From Pomacea canaliculata (taxonomy: Eukaryota > Mollusca > Gastropoda > Architaenioglossa > Ampullariidae), in assembly GCF_003073045.1 (NCBI RefSeq), contig NC_037601.1, forward strand, positions 5,053,872 through 5,117,871: a DNA stretch of 64,000 bases, written 5' to 3'. The notes below the pieces were generated by a model. That model saw only the letters and a list, made by a program, of their open reading frames with translations, was not told where the DNA came from and ran no database searches. Positions 24,001 to 36,500 of this stretch are shown piece by piece (the first letter of the stretch is position 1; each line of letters begins with the position of its first letter). A program made the position numbers and the translations under genes.

Positions 24001-24550
24001 TGTATTGTATTTTAATGTGTTGTTGATATCACTGATACTCTATTCGGAAATTAATTGAAACATATCTTCTTTACCGTAAAAAACATACAACTTGTACTCT
24101 TTCACTCAAATTATTTTTTTCAGTTTACCACTTTTCTGCATGTCTGCAAAAAGTATTTAAAATAAGTAAACAATAAAGAAGGAATTAAGGGTCAGGTTTA
24201 CTTTAATTGCTGTTGAAATTTATTTATACTTAATCAGTGTGAACTCCATAAACTAATAATATTTTATAACAGTTAGAAAGCAGTCTGTGAAGTATTTTCT
24301 ACAGACAATAGAAGCCTGTTGTAAGCAGTAATTAATGTGTAACAACTGTCCACAGGCTCGCATGTACGTGCTGGACAGTAAGTTCGAGCACGCCCGCCAC
24401 TCTGTCTCCATCGTCTGGATCCTCCTCGCCTTCACCATCTTCTTCGGCATCATCACCTGGGCCATGGTCGGGGTCTATATAGCGGTTGGAACCAGATCCT
24501 TATTCGGCACTTACTACTGTAACAATAATGGATGCTACTACAGATACTAG
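21017..24550 (+). CDS. Array gene 5: CD225/dispanin-like membrane protein (169 aa, clade C)
   Basis: Exons 21017-21059, 23006-23154, 23791-23913 and 24356-24550 join in frame, phases 1-0-0. The leader reads MASAAYQQTSTDQP; the YxxPhi pattern is lost because the fourth residue is Thr. Residues 15-64 read SPGYNMAYHNVPNRSG and end MSGGPTVV. Helix 1 has FCCFVCGITGILVSW. Exon 4 has FEHARHS, helix 2 (IVWILLAFTIFFGIITW) and the tail ending NNNGCYYRY. The first part of exon 4 looks identical in nucleotides to that of gene 6, unlike exon 2, which has several replacements. Intron 1 holds a LINE tail and a 0.75 kb insert not present in gene 6. Confidence 0.87.
21340..21710 (+). mobile_element. CR1-like LINE 3' fragment in intron 1 of gene 5
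   Basis: A frame around 21,620-21,670 reads FVGPHTWNKLPLHS, matching the conserved C-terminal end of CR1/Rex-type polyproteins (P-x-x-WN-x-LP). Upstream bases still resemble the region before it. The same fragment sits in intron 1 of gene 6 (27,120-27,500), so it was inserted before that duplication. Confidence 0.55.
21957..22713. repeat. About 0.75 kb insert in intron 1 of gene 5, unclassified repeat
   Basis: The introns of genes 5 and 6 align up to about 21,957/27,720 and again from about 22,714/27,729. The intervening 0.75 kb exists only in gene 5. It starts with AATAATAATAAATAAAG and holds GTGTGTTTTCAGTGCAAATT and similar text, which looks like a dispersed repeat. A 22-base piece (GGCGAAGGGACATCACTCTC...) recurs near 58,671. 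No terminal repeats were identified. Confidence 0.45.
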
Positions 24551-24826
24551 TCTTGTCTGTAACATGTGACAGCTCAAGTGACAATTTACTAAGTCATTTC
24601 ACTGTATATTGCATGTTACAGTAACAAGAGATCATGAGGTTTAACTTAGTATATACACATTTAAATAATGTAAAAAATTTACTACACTATGGTACTTGTC
24701 ACATCAACATTTTTGTATTTCTATCCAGGTGTAAAAAAAAACACGAATGTGATTAATACCTTTTACAAAACTTATATTACTTTGTTAATATACTTAACTA
24801 GTTCTACCATTGCTTTGTTGTTCCTA

Positions 24827-24832
24827 AATAAA
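24827..24832 (+). terminator. Poly(A) signal of gene 5
   Basis: AATAAA about 280 bp after the stop, in the context TTCCTAAATAAAGTT, conserved after gene 6 at 30802. Confidence 0.55.
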
Positions 24833-24839
24833 GTTCTTA

Positions 24840-26675
24840 ATCTTAAAATATTTTCCTTCTCAGGTTTGTTGTGTTATTTTATGTAAATGAAAGTGAAAAC
24901 TTTAAAGATAATGCGATAAAGTTCTCGACAATGTTCTTTATACTGAGTTGTTGTTGTTGTTTTTTTAATCTAGAATTGTTTTAGCTTGGTCCTTCCCTCC
25001 TACTCTCCATGATGTCCACAGAGGTGACAGGTGAAAATAGTTCCATATCTTCAGAGTAAAAACGCACACTAGCCATGAACTTCACAGTTAGGTGCATACA
25101 CCAGGGGGGAACTTGCCATCAGCTCTTTCCATGTAATCAAAATACCAGGAAAATATGCAAAACGCCTCCACCCGGGGTAGAGCTGACCTCATTTTCTGAC
25201 AAACACATTATTCCCACCCTCGCGTGAACCTCCGTGTGCACCGTCTGAATCCACCCAGAAACATGTACACGAGTCAGTGTGTACCAGTGCAGGTTTGACC
25301 TCTTCACAAAATATTAAAGTTGAAGGTATCCCAGACTGCTCTCATTTCCCAGTGTTCTACAGGGTATGTGAGCTTTGCATTTATTCTTGTTTACTCCAAA
25401 CTTAAAACAGTCTTTACTGTGCCATTAAAGCGTTATTTTGTTCTTATTTATGAACTTTTAACAGAACAAACATTTCCTGTAAAGCTGTTTCTTGTCATTG
25501 CCCAGGTCTTTGTATTTGCGTGTTTATAATCTTTAGGTGTGTCTACTCTTTTATTACTACTATCTCCTAAAGTGCATGTTCACATTGAAAATTATGAGCT
25601 TTTTTTCAATTTCTTTTTAAAATCTTCAACCTCCAATTTTTTTAGAAGTAGCTAAACGACTACAATCAAACATTTCTCTTAAAAATCTTTCAGAAATTTT
25701 TTCAACAACACCTGTTAAAAAAAGATAAATTGGTCAGGGTGACTTCATGTCCCTCCTAACTATTTCTATACACAACTACTACCAGCTTATGTGGGAAAAG
25801 TCAGTATATTGTGAGTAAACACACAACTAGACTACTACCAGCTTGTGTGGGAAAATCAGTACAGTATATTGTGAGCAACCACACAGCTAGCAGACTGACA
25901 TCTGACACTTTATAGCAGTTTGCAGCCTTTTTATTCAACCCCAGTTTCTTAGTTTGACAAGATTGAGCCAGGTTAAAGTACTAGTAGGGGCAAAATTTTA
26001 CTGTCATGATTGGTAAGGGTCAGTGAGGGATATTTCTCCCAGATAAAACGGAATATAATATAACCCTCCTGTGTGTATATATATGCTCTGAGCTTCTTTT
26101 TCTAGTTAAGCCCTTCACAAAAATATTCATACATATATATAACCCTGATGTATGTGCTTTAACCTCTGTTTGTGTAGCTTTGTAGAATGTAAGTTATAAA
26201 TAAGACATAATGTAAGCTACAATAAATCATTGTGAGAAATAGTATCTGAGCTCTACTCAATTATTAGAAATCCATCTTGAACCCCACTAGACCTTTAAAA
26301 CAATACACAGTCTCGAAGATTAAAATAGAATCAATGTGTATCCCTTAGGAAGGTGCAGTTGACAAGTGTTCCCCTGAACATTTTTTATTCCATTACACCT
26401 GCGATTGATATGTACCCGGATACATCGAGACGTAGTTTCCATTCTAACCTCTTATCTCACAGCAGGTGAGAAAAGTAGTTCAAATGTGAAGGCAGGAATT
26501 TCGGGCATTCAAAATGGGGGTATAAGTATGTGGCTGTGTTGTTTACTTTGTGAAATAGTGTTTTGATTATTTATTAGTTATAACTTTGTAAGCTGCATCC
26601 TAGCTGCATTGTGGGACAAACTGATATTGTAGTGCATTTTATGAAGGTAGGAAAGTATACAGCCCATGGGGTACA
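24840..26675. other. Intergenic between genes 5 and 6; upstream duplication unit
   Basis: Holds the diverged second copy of the unrecognised coding-like segment (25158-25450). From about 25,645 it also holds a worn copy of the upstream block in which the GTCACGTGAC site has decayed. The phrase CAGCTTRTGTGGGAAAA occurs twice (about 25,789 and 25,837), and the sequence around it forms a local duplication of about 50 bp. The 26,340-26,470 stretch resembles 20,560-20,680. Confidence 0.45.
25158..25450 (+). pseudogene. Diverged copy of the 20.0-20.27 kb coding-like segment
   Basis: Shares CACCCGGGGTAGA, GCTGACCT, GACAAACACATTATTCCCA, AGAAACATGT and CACAAAATATTAAAGTT with the segment at 20.05-20.27 kb, with an extra 45-base piece and no sustained frame. 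It is a relic. Confidence 0.5.
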
Positions 26676-26783
26676 AATAAGAGGGAGGTAGCATCAGTGC
26701 CTGACACCGGATGATAAGAACACCACAGCCGTGCAGCGGCTCACAGTTCACCAAGGCCAACGCAACACGACAACAACAACAAG
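26670..26783 (+). promoter_or_regulatory. Promoter block of array gene 6
   Basis: GGTACAAATAAGAGGGAGG (about 26,670-26,688), then ACACCGGA at 26704-26711, 80 bp before the ATG. The eighth base is A here and C in all other copies. Confidence 0.55.
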
Positions 26784-29700
26784 ATGGCGAGCACAGGTTA
26801 TCAGCAAATGCCAACAGACCAACCAGGTGACAAAAATAACTTATATTTATCAGTCTTGTTTGTAAATTGCTTGCAATACCTCTGGGTACCGCAAGGTAAT
26901 GTTGTACAGAAATGATTTATTGACTAAATACTTGCCAGGTGGTGTCTGTGGCCTGTTGAAATATGATATGAACAGAACACGTTCTTTAACACGTTTGTTA
27001 TCGTCAGGAGAATAGTCTGGCTTACAGCTAATTCTTTAAAATAATTGTATAGATCGATCTTTGATGTGTGTCTGCCCTCTCCTCTTGCATAGCTTCCTAA
27101 TTTTATAGGGTGGGCCACTGTAGAGTGAGTCGCCTCCTATAGTAAGCTCGAAGGAGGCGAACTACTTCTTAGGTGCTGTCAATATTCTCCGTGTTCAAAT
27201 AATACTGCCCGTCTCATTATACAAACACTGGTCACACCAGCCACCATCTGCTGTGTTCTTGCTGGATCCTAGTTTCTGGTCGCATTTTAATGTCACCTGT
27301 GCAACTCACTTCATTTCTACTCACCGACTTGCTTACCTCACCCCTCTAACGCTTTGCATGCCTTGAATCGAGCGTTTGATCCGGGTATCTTTTAGTTGGT
27401 CCACTCACCTGGAACACACTGCCACTCCATATTTATCGGAAGCCAACTCTTTCTTCACTCAAATCGTCTCTGAAATTTTATCTTTTTTTCTACAGCCGTT
27501 GTGTGTATGTATGTGTGCGCGCGCGACTGTGCGAATGTGTGATGACTTTTTAGTTTTACCATTTTAATTGCTGTAACATGAATGCCTTAATTATTATTAG
27601 AGTAAGTTACACCATCTACTGACTGGAGAAAGAAAGCGTTAGAGGACAGAAGAGACATAACAGTCATGTAACACAGGGGTGGACGAGTTATTCGATTTCA
27701 TGATATGTTCGATGAGACTTAAGAATGAACTCCTTGACTTGACCCAGATTATAATTCCCTCTTTGTCTTACAGAAAATTAAAATCTTATTATCCTTAAAC
27801 AGCTTACTAATACAATTCATTGGACAAAATATATTTTGAGGGGTTTGGGGCTCTTTTCTGAAGTTTGATTTAGCTTTAATTTTGAGATTGTTGATATACA
27901 AAATAATAAAGTACCCCTTCCTAAGACTGCTGTTTTTTGAGTTTCAGGGTTATCTTAAAGAAAGCGCAATGTATCAGAATCTTAAATAACACGAATTTTA
28001 TTTTATTTATTTTTTTGAAAGTAACCGACCAGTCCACACCTGGGGTTGTAAGTCCCGGCTATAACCCGGCTTATCAAAATGTACCCAACAGAAGTGGTGC
28101 AGTGATCACTTCACCCCAGCAGATGGGAATGCAAATGTTTTACCCAATGTCGGGTGGCCCTACAGTTGTGGTGAGTTTCCTTTATTAACAATCTTAACTG
28201 GCACTTGCAGGTAGAGCTTTGATTTATATTTTTCTTACCTGTTTACTCCACATTTTCAATGAGCATCTCTTTATAAAGGTTCAGCGCTTGTAATGTTAAG
28301 TACAGTGACACGATATTTAAACAACAAAAATAGCTTTCGTAAAGTTTACCAACAAAGCTTGTGGGACAGAGAAGAAAGTGATCTTAAAAAATGTCTGACA
28401 TATTATTTTATTATTCTCTATTCTTATAATTATTTTAGCTGATTGTTTTTTACGCTAGGACATGCAAAATTTAAAAATTTAGTCATCAGTCAACTACATC
28501 AAGCTTCACGTCGTTTATTGAGGAAGGGGAGAGTAGCATGGGGAGAAGCACTAATAGTTTAACAGAGTTAGTTCCCCTATGCATTAAACAAAATCTGGGG
28601 TTTTTTTTATATTTTTTTCCCTCGTTCCTCTTTTCTGGTCTTCTTTCCTTTAGCTGATCAAAAACTGATCATTTCAATGGCAATACTTGGTATCCAGCCA
28701 CTCTTTTACGGGTAGACTGCTTGTCGTTGTCAGGTGACTCAACCCGTGGTGACGGTACCCGAGCCTCAGACTCAGTGTGCTCTCGTCATGTCCGTGCTCA
28801 GCTCCATCTTCTGTTGTTTCGTGTGCGGCATCACGGGTATTCTTGTGTCCTGGAGGGTAAGACGAGAAATAATCTCTATTTTTAAGTCGTAATTTATTTC
28901 TCCAATGCTGTTGTTACAATATTATTATTAATATACTGTATATATTATAAGCTCATTACTGTTTTGTTAAGATCGTTGACACTTATGAAAATGTTTCTTT
29001 TTATAAAAGTGTTACTTTGGAAAATTTAGTTTTACCCACAAAGTGGGTTTTGTGATATAGTTTTTGTATTTCCTTTGGAAACTGCACTGGTCCATTTTAC
29101 TTTTTGATCGTACTTCACCGCCGGCGCCATCACAAGAATTGTCCTACAACAAATGCTGGCAAGAGAACATTAGATGCATTGTGAAAGAAGAGCTCTGCTC
29201 CATCACAAAATTCCTAGAAGTGACATGTACGGAAATATCTGAGCTCAGAGACAAACAGAATGGATTAGAAGATTGTGTTGCGTTGAAGAAAAGCATATGT
29301 GCACAACATCTTTGAAGCCAAACAAGAAAAACCACAGGGCTTCTCCCGAAGCAACGATTTGACAGACGGAGAAGACAGCTCTCCAGGCTACCAACCTCGC
29401 CCTATGGTGGTGAAATTCTCGAGATGGGCAAATAAAATGGACTAAAGGGAGTGACAAACACAGAGCAAAAAGTATTATTGTAGCTCAAAATCTCACCGAT
29501 TGCCAGAAACATATTTTGAAAGAGCACAGGGAAGGGGGGCTGAAAGATTATTTTAAAAGTGGTCAGCTGGTCATGGCATCCTTAATTTGCCCTCCAGCAG
29601 ACTTCCAAAATATGTTGTTAAATATACACAGTAATAACAAGGCCACTTTGGTTAACAACATTATGGTAGAATTGTATCAATATGGGTTTTGATTTGCTTG

Positions 29701-30451
29701 GAAATCTCAAGGGGTTGGGCAAGGTTAAGCAGTTCTTAAGAGAAATTAATCAGAGCCTTATATTGCGTTTGTATTTTTATTGAAGAAAGATTAAAAATAA
29801 AACTAGAGGCAGTACACTCTAAAATCTGTTCTTGTTACCACACAAAACTGCTTAAAGACTTTAACTGTAAAATAAGATAAACCTATATCCTCGAGTCACG
29901 AATATTGGTCATAACTACGGAGACGAGAAGTTGTTTCTTTGAGTTATCCATTTTGCCTCTAGATAACAACTTACCTTGGCTTCATGAACACGGCTACAAG
30001 TCGTCTATGTACTTTAATTAAGAGATTGATTCAAACGGTTGGTATCTTGTATACCGTATTTATCTCAGTATTTGGAGAAAGTGAAGGTGCAAAAAGGAAT
30101 TGAGGATGAGGTTTACTTTCATAACATTTGCAATTTGTTTATTCTTAATCACTCTGAACTATGTAAAAACTGGGATTTTTAATAATATTTAATAAGCAGA
30201 CCATAAAAGCCTGTGAATTTTTTAAGCAGCCATTAATGTGTAACAACTGTCCACAGGCTCGCATGTATGTGCTGGACAGTAAGTTCGAGCACGCCCGCCA
30301 CTCTGTCTCCATCGTCTGGATCCTCCTCGCCTTCACCATCTTCTTCGGCATCATCACCTGGGCCATGGTCGGGGTCTTTATTGCTTTTGGAACCAGATCC
30401 TTATTCGGCACTTACTACTGCACCGAAAATGGATGCTACTACAGATACTAG
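26784..30451 (+). CDS. Array gene 6: CD225/dispanin-like membrane protein (169 aa, clade C)
   Basis: Exons 26784-26826, 28022-28170, 28734-28856 and 30257-30451 join in frame, phases 1-0-0. The leader is MASTGYQQMPTDQP with YQQM. Residues 15-64 read SPGYNPAYQNVPNRSG and end MSGGPTVV. Exon 3 encodes the same 41 residues as gene 5 exon 3 as far as I can read. Exon 4 differs from gene 5 only near the end (VFIAFG for VYIAVG; CTENGCYYRY for CNNNGCYYRY). Intron 3 is about 1.4 kb against 0.44 kb in gene 5, owing to an insert with coding-like scraps at about 29.06-29.69 kb. Confidence 0.87.
27120..27500 (+). mobile_element. CR1-like LINE 3' fragment in intron 1 of gene 6
   Basis: A frame around 27,397-27,490 reads VGPLTWNTLPLHIYRK and SSLKSSLKFYLF. 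P-x-TWN-x-LP followed by S-x-x-x-FK/LK-x-x-LK-x-x-LF is the usual C terminus of CR1/Rex-type LINE proteins. It is orthologous to the fragment at 21,340-21,710. Confidence 0.6.
29060..29990. mobile_element. Insert in intron 3 of gene 6, unclassified, with LINE-ORF1-like scraps
   Basis: This stretch has no match in intron 3 of gene 5. One frame (29,064-29,315) reads KEELCSITKFLEV and EISELRDKQNGLED, a short coiled-coil-like segment. A later frame (about 29,430-29,690) reads RAKSIIVAQNLTDCQKH and ASLICPPADFQNMLLN. This could be the remnant of an ORF1-type protein of a non-LTR element, but I do not recognise the family and see no ends. Confidence 0.35.
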
Positions 30452-30801
30452 CCTTGTCTTCGCCACAGAGGGACGAGAGAGAGTGAGGTTGTAGCTATCA
30501 TCTAGATAATCACATCGCTGCCTGTTCTTGCCACCTTCACAGACATGTTACAGTTCAAGTGACAATTTACTTAGTCACATTTCACTGTACATGACATGTT
30601 ACATTAACAAGATATGTCACAAGATTTAACTTAGTATATAAACATTTCCATATGTAATACACTAACTACACTATGTCACATTAACCTTTTTTGTATTTTT
30701 ATCCCGGTGTCAACAACATGAGTGTGCTTAATGCATTTCACAAAATTTATATTATGTTGTTAATATACTTAACTAGTTCTATCATTACTTTGTTGTTCCT
30801 A

Positions 30802-30807
30802 AATAAA
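30802..30807 (+). terminator. Poly(A) signal of gene 6
   Basis: AATAAA about 350 bp after the stop, in the same context as after gene 5. Confidence 0.55.
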
Positions 30808-31605
30808 GTTTCTTAATCTTAAAATGTTTTCCTTCTCAGCTTTTTGTGCTATTTTGTGAAATAATAAGTGTATTTTGTAATGAAATATATAAAATATAAA
30901 CATCTTTAAATCACGATGACGTTAACAGCATCATTACAATAATAACGATAGCAGCATTTGTGGGGGAAAAGATAATTCGACTATTTACGACTGTGACCAG
31001 TAGATCAAACCACCCACGGGTAGATTCAACCACAACGCTTAGTCAAGTCGACCTACGAGTACAAAAATTATTATTTAATGATCCCTGACTAGTATATTCG
31101 TTGTTCTTACTGTGAGTAATCAAGACCAAACTACAATTTTTGCAATATAAATTAGTCAAGTAATAAACGTAGATCACCGGCCATTATTATAGAATGAAAA
31201 CATTCTGAAATAATATTGGAGAGTATCGTAGATATCCATAAACCTGTGTATGGGTATGGAAAACAGTCCCGTTCCTGATTTCCTTAAATTTCTGAAAAAG
31301 ATGAACAATCAATGGTTCAAATAATACAACTCATGGCCACAAAGCTTATTTACAGTATAGTGTAGGTTAGTGTGTTAGTGTGCCTGTGTGAAACATTGGC
31401 CTCCAGGCAAGTCTGCGATTCTTTATAAAAGACATTGGTTTTTTAACCACACAAACTCTAAACATTGTCTTTTCTACCGGACTTTAAGGTCTCTAACCCT
31501 GCACATATTAAAAATATATTAAAAATAAATTATAAATATTTCTGATCCAGATCTTTCCTCCCTCGTTAGATTTTTCACTCTTCTTGTGAAGTTATTATGC
31601 CAATA

Positions 31606-31728
31606 AATAAGTTCATCATTTCTGCTTATAGTGCTATCAGGTCCTTAAATAAGTTAATCATATCTTATAGTCCTGTAAGGTCATTAAATAAGGTCATCAT
31701 ATCTTCTTGTAGTATTGTTAGTTCATTA
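31606..31728 (+). repeat. Three-copy minisatellite, units of 42, 39 and 42 bp
   Basis: Three tandem units, each starting AATAAG and ending in TTA. In one frame they read NKFIISAYSAIRSL, NKLIISYSPVRSL and NKVIISSCSIVSSL. All unit lengths are multiples of three, and the frame stays open for 71 codons (31597-31812). I see no homologue in the other array intervals. Confidence 0.7.
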
Positions 31729-32320
31729 ATAAGCGGTTCTAAAGTATCCAATTCATCTTTCTTTTATTACAATTGTCATTTCCAGGCAAGTCTTCAGTAC
31801 TACAAATGTTAAAGAAGTGACCACAGCATTGCTGGTGACTAATTTCACTGTCACTTTGCTGCTTCAGGAAGTTTACTTTTTATTTCAAAATTTGGGTTTG
31901 AGGATGAATGAAAATGCGACACCATGGCATTATCTATTTAAAGAAAACAATTTAATTTGTCTTCAGGATAAGAAAGAAAAAATAATCATTAGTATCATTA
32001 TCATTACCATTATAGTCATCATTGCCACCATAGCCGTCGTGACCATCATTATCATCATATTTATCAGAGAACTATAACATGGCGCTTACTGTATTTTTTA
32101 AAGCAATTTTCGTTCATTATTCAAAAAATATTTTAAAACCTTCACAAAATTCCACTGCAGGTAACCAGACGACTGCAGTCAAGAATTCCTTTTGTCTTAA
32201 CAAGCTTTCATAATCTCTTGGCAACACTCGTTTAACACAATAAAAAAAGAAGTGTCAGTGTGACCTCGTGTCCTTCCTTCATGTTTCCTCTCACAACAAA
32301 ACTGTTATCAGCACTAGCGG

Positions 32321-32330
32321 GTCACGTGAC
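32321..32330. promoter_or_regulatory. GTCACGTGAC palindrome
   Basis: Perfect palindrome 1.2 kb upstream of gene 7, in a block resembling 19,147-19,310. Confidence 0.5.
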
Positions 32331-33452
32331 GAAGCTGTGATACAACTAGGTCACTATACACTGCAGTCTACACGGATATCAGATGTCGCCATCATGACTC
32401 TAGCAATACGCTAGGTTAAAGGGCTAGTACAGGGCAAGTTTTCGGTTTATCTGGTAAGGGTTAGGGGAAGACAGTACAGTATTTCTAAAATCTGAGTAAT
32501 ACACCCTTCATGTTCTCGAGATAACCTTCTAAATCATGTCCATGCACGGGTATAGGTCATTAACTGACAGATGTTTGTACACATGTATTATTGACGTGTC
32601 CCAACTCTCCCATTGGCTGAGGAATCGCGATGTAAACATGTCTGTGTACAACCCTGACGTTGGCGTCGTGTTGAATATCATGTTGGTAATTTGTACTGAA
32701 GGATCGTGGGAAGTATTATCTAAGCAATCATTAGAAATAACTTTCTTCCACACTAGACATTTAAGCACTAAAACTAATTATTATGTCAGGACGGTGAGGA
32801 GCACTGATGCTCCTCCCTAATATATGGTCATTTACACAGATTGTGCATCATCTACTCGAATACATCGAGAAGTACTAGTTTCCCTTCCTTTACCTTATTT
32901 TCTATCAGGTACCTGAATTATGAGGTGAAAGTAGGAAAGCGCAGTATTCTATGGAGTAGAAAATTTGACCTGGATAAGGACAGAAGACTTTAGGTACAAC
33001 ACACACAACACAGGTACATAATGTTCACTTCTTTATGTGCGCTGAATTATAAGTTAGTCTGACATGTTAGAAAAGTAGAGAGGATATTAAAATGTCCCCA
33101 ATTATCTAGCAGGACTCTGATACTGACAGATATTGTCAAAAGTTGCTACCGTTATGAGTGGGGAATAGTTTTTGCTGGAAGTTGTACCAGCGCATTTAGA
33201 ATCAAAAATATTTGTCTCAGTGTGTCGGAGTGCAGGACAAAAAGAAAACACAAGATGACTTGTTTTTTGAGGTTTTTTTTGTTTTGTATTTTAGCCACAG
33301 GGTTTGTGAAAGATGGCTTGAGTCAATTAATTGCGATTGTATGCTGATTTGTGCAGCGGGTATGAGTATGACATATTACAACTGTGTGAACTACTATAGT
33401 ATCTAAGGCTAAACTGTGCTGCAATGTGTATTATCATAGAATAAAACAGCAG

Positions 33453-33554
33453 GGTACAAATAAGAGGGAGGGAAGGTGGATACTTTACACCGGCTAACAA
33501 TGACCACAGTTCACAGACTCACGTGGCAAAGATATTTTCTCCAACGAGAACAAG
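33453..33554 (+). promoter_or_regulatory. Promoter block of array gene 7
   Basis: GGTACAAATAAGAGGGAGG (about 33,453-33,471), then ACACCGGC at 33487-33494, 68 bp before the ATG. A TCACGTGG E-box lies at about 33,521-33,528 in the presumed 5' UTR. Confidence 0.55.
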
Positions 33555-36500
33555 ATGGCTGTCGCCGGTTTTCAGCAAATGTCGACAGACCCAAGAGGTA
33601 ACGAAAGTAGCATTTATTTCAATTTTGTTTACACCTGGCTTACTGCACTTTTCTGATATCTTTGTTTTCTCAGACTTTATACAGAACTGATATCTTTAGT
33701 ACTTAAACATTTCCCAGATGCTGTAAAACTCAATCGCTACCTACAAGTCTGTGGTTGAACCATCCATCCCACATTTTTGTTTATCTTCTCCAATATATCT
33801 ACTATTCATATTCTCCAGCGCGACATCCCTTCTCTAATTTCCAAACAGGTCTGCCTCTCTTGCAGGCTGTGTACATTTAATGATATTAACTAAACTTATA
33901 CTACAGCAACTAATAAAAATACAAAATAAATGTAGAAAAATAGTTTATCGTTATACATGCATCAGTCGATCATTACTAATCTAAGATCTCTGATTGTAAA
34001 CACAGTCCTGAGCGAAAATTCCTTTTCACGGGTTGATTATCAAACATAAAAACAGAGTCTAAAGTCCGGCACAAGGTCCCTGTTAACACTGTTTATACTG
34101 ATTACTAATCTTACTTTCAGTCAATGGGTATTGTTGTTGTAAAATCCAAGTATATATAGATATGCATCTTCCACATGCACAAACAAAAATTATCTTAACC
34201 ATAGAAACAATCAAACAAACAAAACACCACAGACGCCTCTAGTTGGGGGTAGACGTACACAATATGTGGACGAGCGACCACAGTCCTGGGCCAAATACTC
34301 CAGGATACCAATAAACTGCGCCTATAACAGTTATAAACGATATATAAACATAGATATTTCTACATAAACGAGAACAAAATTACTTATAATTGTCTACATC
34401 TTTAAATAATACATGAAACTTGATCATACAAAAAATCCGAAAGACTAAAAACATGAACACCACACCTTTCTAAGAAGACACAGCCTCCACTCCCCCTACA
34501 CTCAGTGCCCCTCCAATAGCGCTTTCCACAGATGACGTCACGATCTAGCCGCGCAAGGGCTTCTGGGAATGCAAAGCGGACAACTATATTCCCCGCATGT
34601 ACTACACTAGCGTTTGCAGCGAGTGCGTTGCTGTGCAGTTTATTGTTCCAAAACAAAAACAAAAACGTGAGCGTGTAAAAAATACAGTTTCAAATTGGAA
34701 AAATGCAAATGGAGGCGGTGGTTTTAACGGAGAAAGATGTACCTGGAGCCTTCCTTGTCGGCGATCCCTGCATTGGTGTGCTGTTCAACTGGGTGGAGTG
34801 TTTCAACACCTCTTTCAACACTCTCTTGACTCAGAGCACATTCCTCTGGAAATTCTGTGATGTGATGTGTAGGTGTGCATGGGAATGATTTTTTTTTTAA
34901 TTGGAAAGAGAGCACACCTCCCATTTAAATTGCCCATTGGGACTAATAAAGTTGGTTGTTATTATTATTGTTATTTTTATTTTTGAAATATCGGTTACAA
35001 TTCAAGACCCTTTGCAAATCAGATGCAGTTTTTATTTTTTATTTTTCACTTTGTTTCCTATGAAGCAGAACAGTACTTGTAACCTATAATATTAATTACT
35101 ATACAGATTTATTTACAATGCTTTTCTGTCATATGCCCCTGAATGAATTGATAGGTTTGTGACATAAGGCAAGTGTTGGCCTTATTCCCAAAATGAACAA
35201 TACGTAAAAGGTTTAGTTCCGGTTAAGAGATTCAAATATACTTGGGCGGGAGCCGACATGAAGCTGTCTCTTGTGTGTTTTCTAACTGGACAGTTTAATG
35301 AGTGCCACCTCTAATACCCACAAACCAATAACACAACATGGTGTCAGAAGTGAGCAGCAATGTGCTAGCTGTGTGATTTCTCCAGAAACTTTCAGGTGGG
35401 CACGTTTTTCTCATTTTGAAATATTGCGTCGTACGTTCGCAAAGTGACATTTCTCGCAAGATGGCGGAGACACATCAGAGACAACACTTCACTGCAAACG
35501 TTCCGATTCCCTCAAAGCTGGATTTGTCTTCTAACATTGAAGTAAATTGGAAAAAATTTATTCGTCAGTGGCAGAACTATGAGGTAGCTACGCGCCTTGA
35601 TAAAGAAGATTCAGCTTATCGTTGTGCAGTTCTATTAGCTTGCATTGGTGAGGACGCACAAGAAATCTACGAAGGATTATCCTTTGCAGAAGGGGAGAAC
35701 GACAAAGATATTCAGACTGTCATCGACAAGTTCAACGACTTTTGTTTGGGTAGCACACATGAGGTGTATGAGAGCTACAAGTTTCATAGCCGAAACCAAA
35801 ACAAGGACGAGTCAGTTGAAACTTACGTCACAGTTTTACGCAAGTTAGCAAAATCATGTGATTTCAAGGATGTTGACCGCATGATTCGTGACAGACTTGT
35901 GATCGGTGTTCAAGATGACACTATGCGTGAAAAATTGTTGCAGAAGAAAACACTCAAGCTTCCAGAAGCAATAGAAATTTGCAGAGCTCATGAGACGTCC
36001 AAGACTCAAGCACACTCGATGTTGGCAAGCAACAGCGAGAATACAGTTGAAAAAACCATCAACAAGATTCAGAAAGGTCAGCGAAAAGTTCGTTGCGGTA
36101 CGAAGCCAGGTCTTCGGGGAAAACCAGAGACTAAGCCATGCTCTAGATGCGGAAAAGGTTCCCACAACAGAGATGGTTGTCCTGCAAAGAACGCTAAATG
36201 CAGAAAATGTTCCAAGATTGGTCACTACGCTGCAGTCTGTCGCTCTTCAGGTTCTCCTACGATTCACACAGTGGAAGAGGAAGAAGAAGACGAAGAAGCT
36301 TACATGGGTATGATTGTGGGCAGTGTGACAACAGATCCTTGGAAAGTCAGTCTCCTGATGGAAGATACAGAGAATGTATTTAAGCTTGACACCGGAGCTG
36401 ATGTTACCGTCGTACCTCAGACCGCAGTTCCAGCAGCCAAGCGACCACTGCAGAAAGTGCGCAAGAAACTGTATGGTCCAGGTCGTGTTGAAATAGCTGT

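Larger units (their letters stand above)
30820..33450. other. Intergenic between genes 6 and 7
   Basis: Contains the minisatellite at 31606-31728, an ATC/ATT-rich tract at about 31,984-32,065, and then the upstream duplication block (32,150-32,900) with GTCACGTGAC at 32321. No gene is recognised. Confidence 0.45.
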
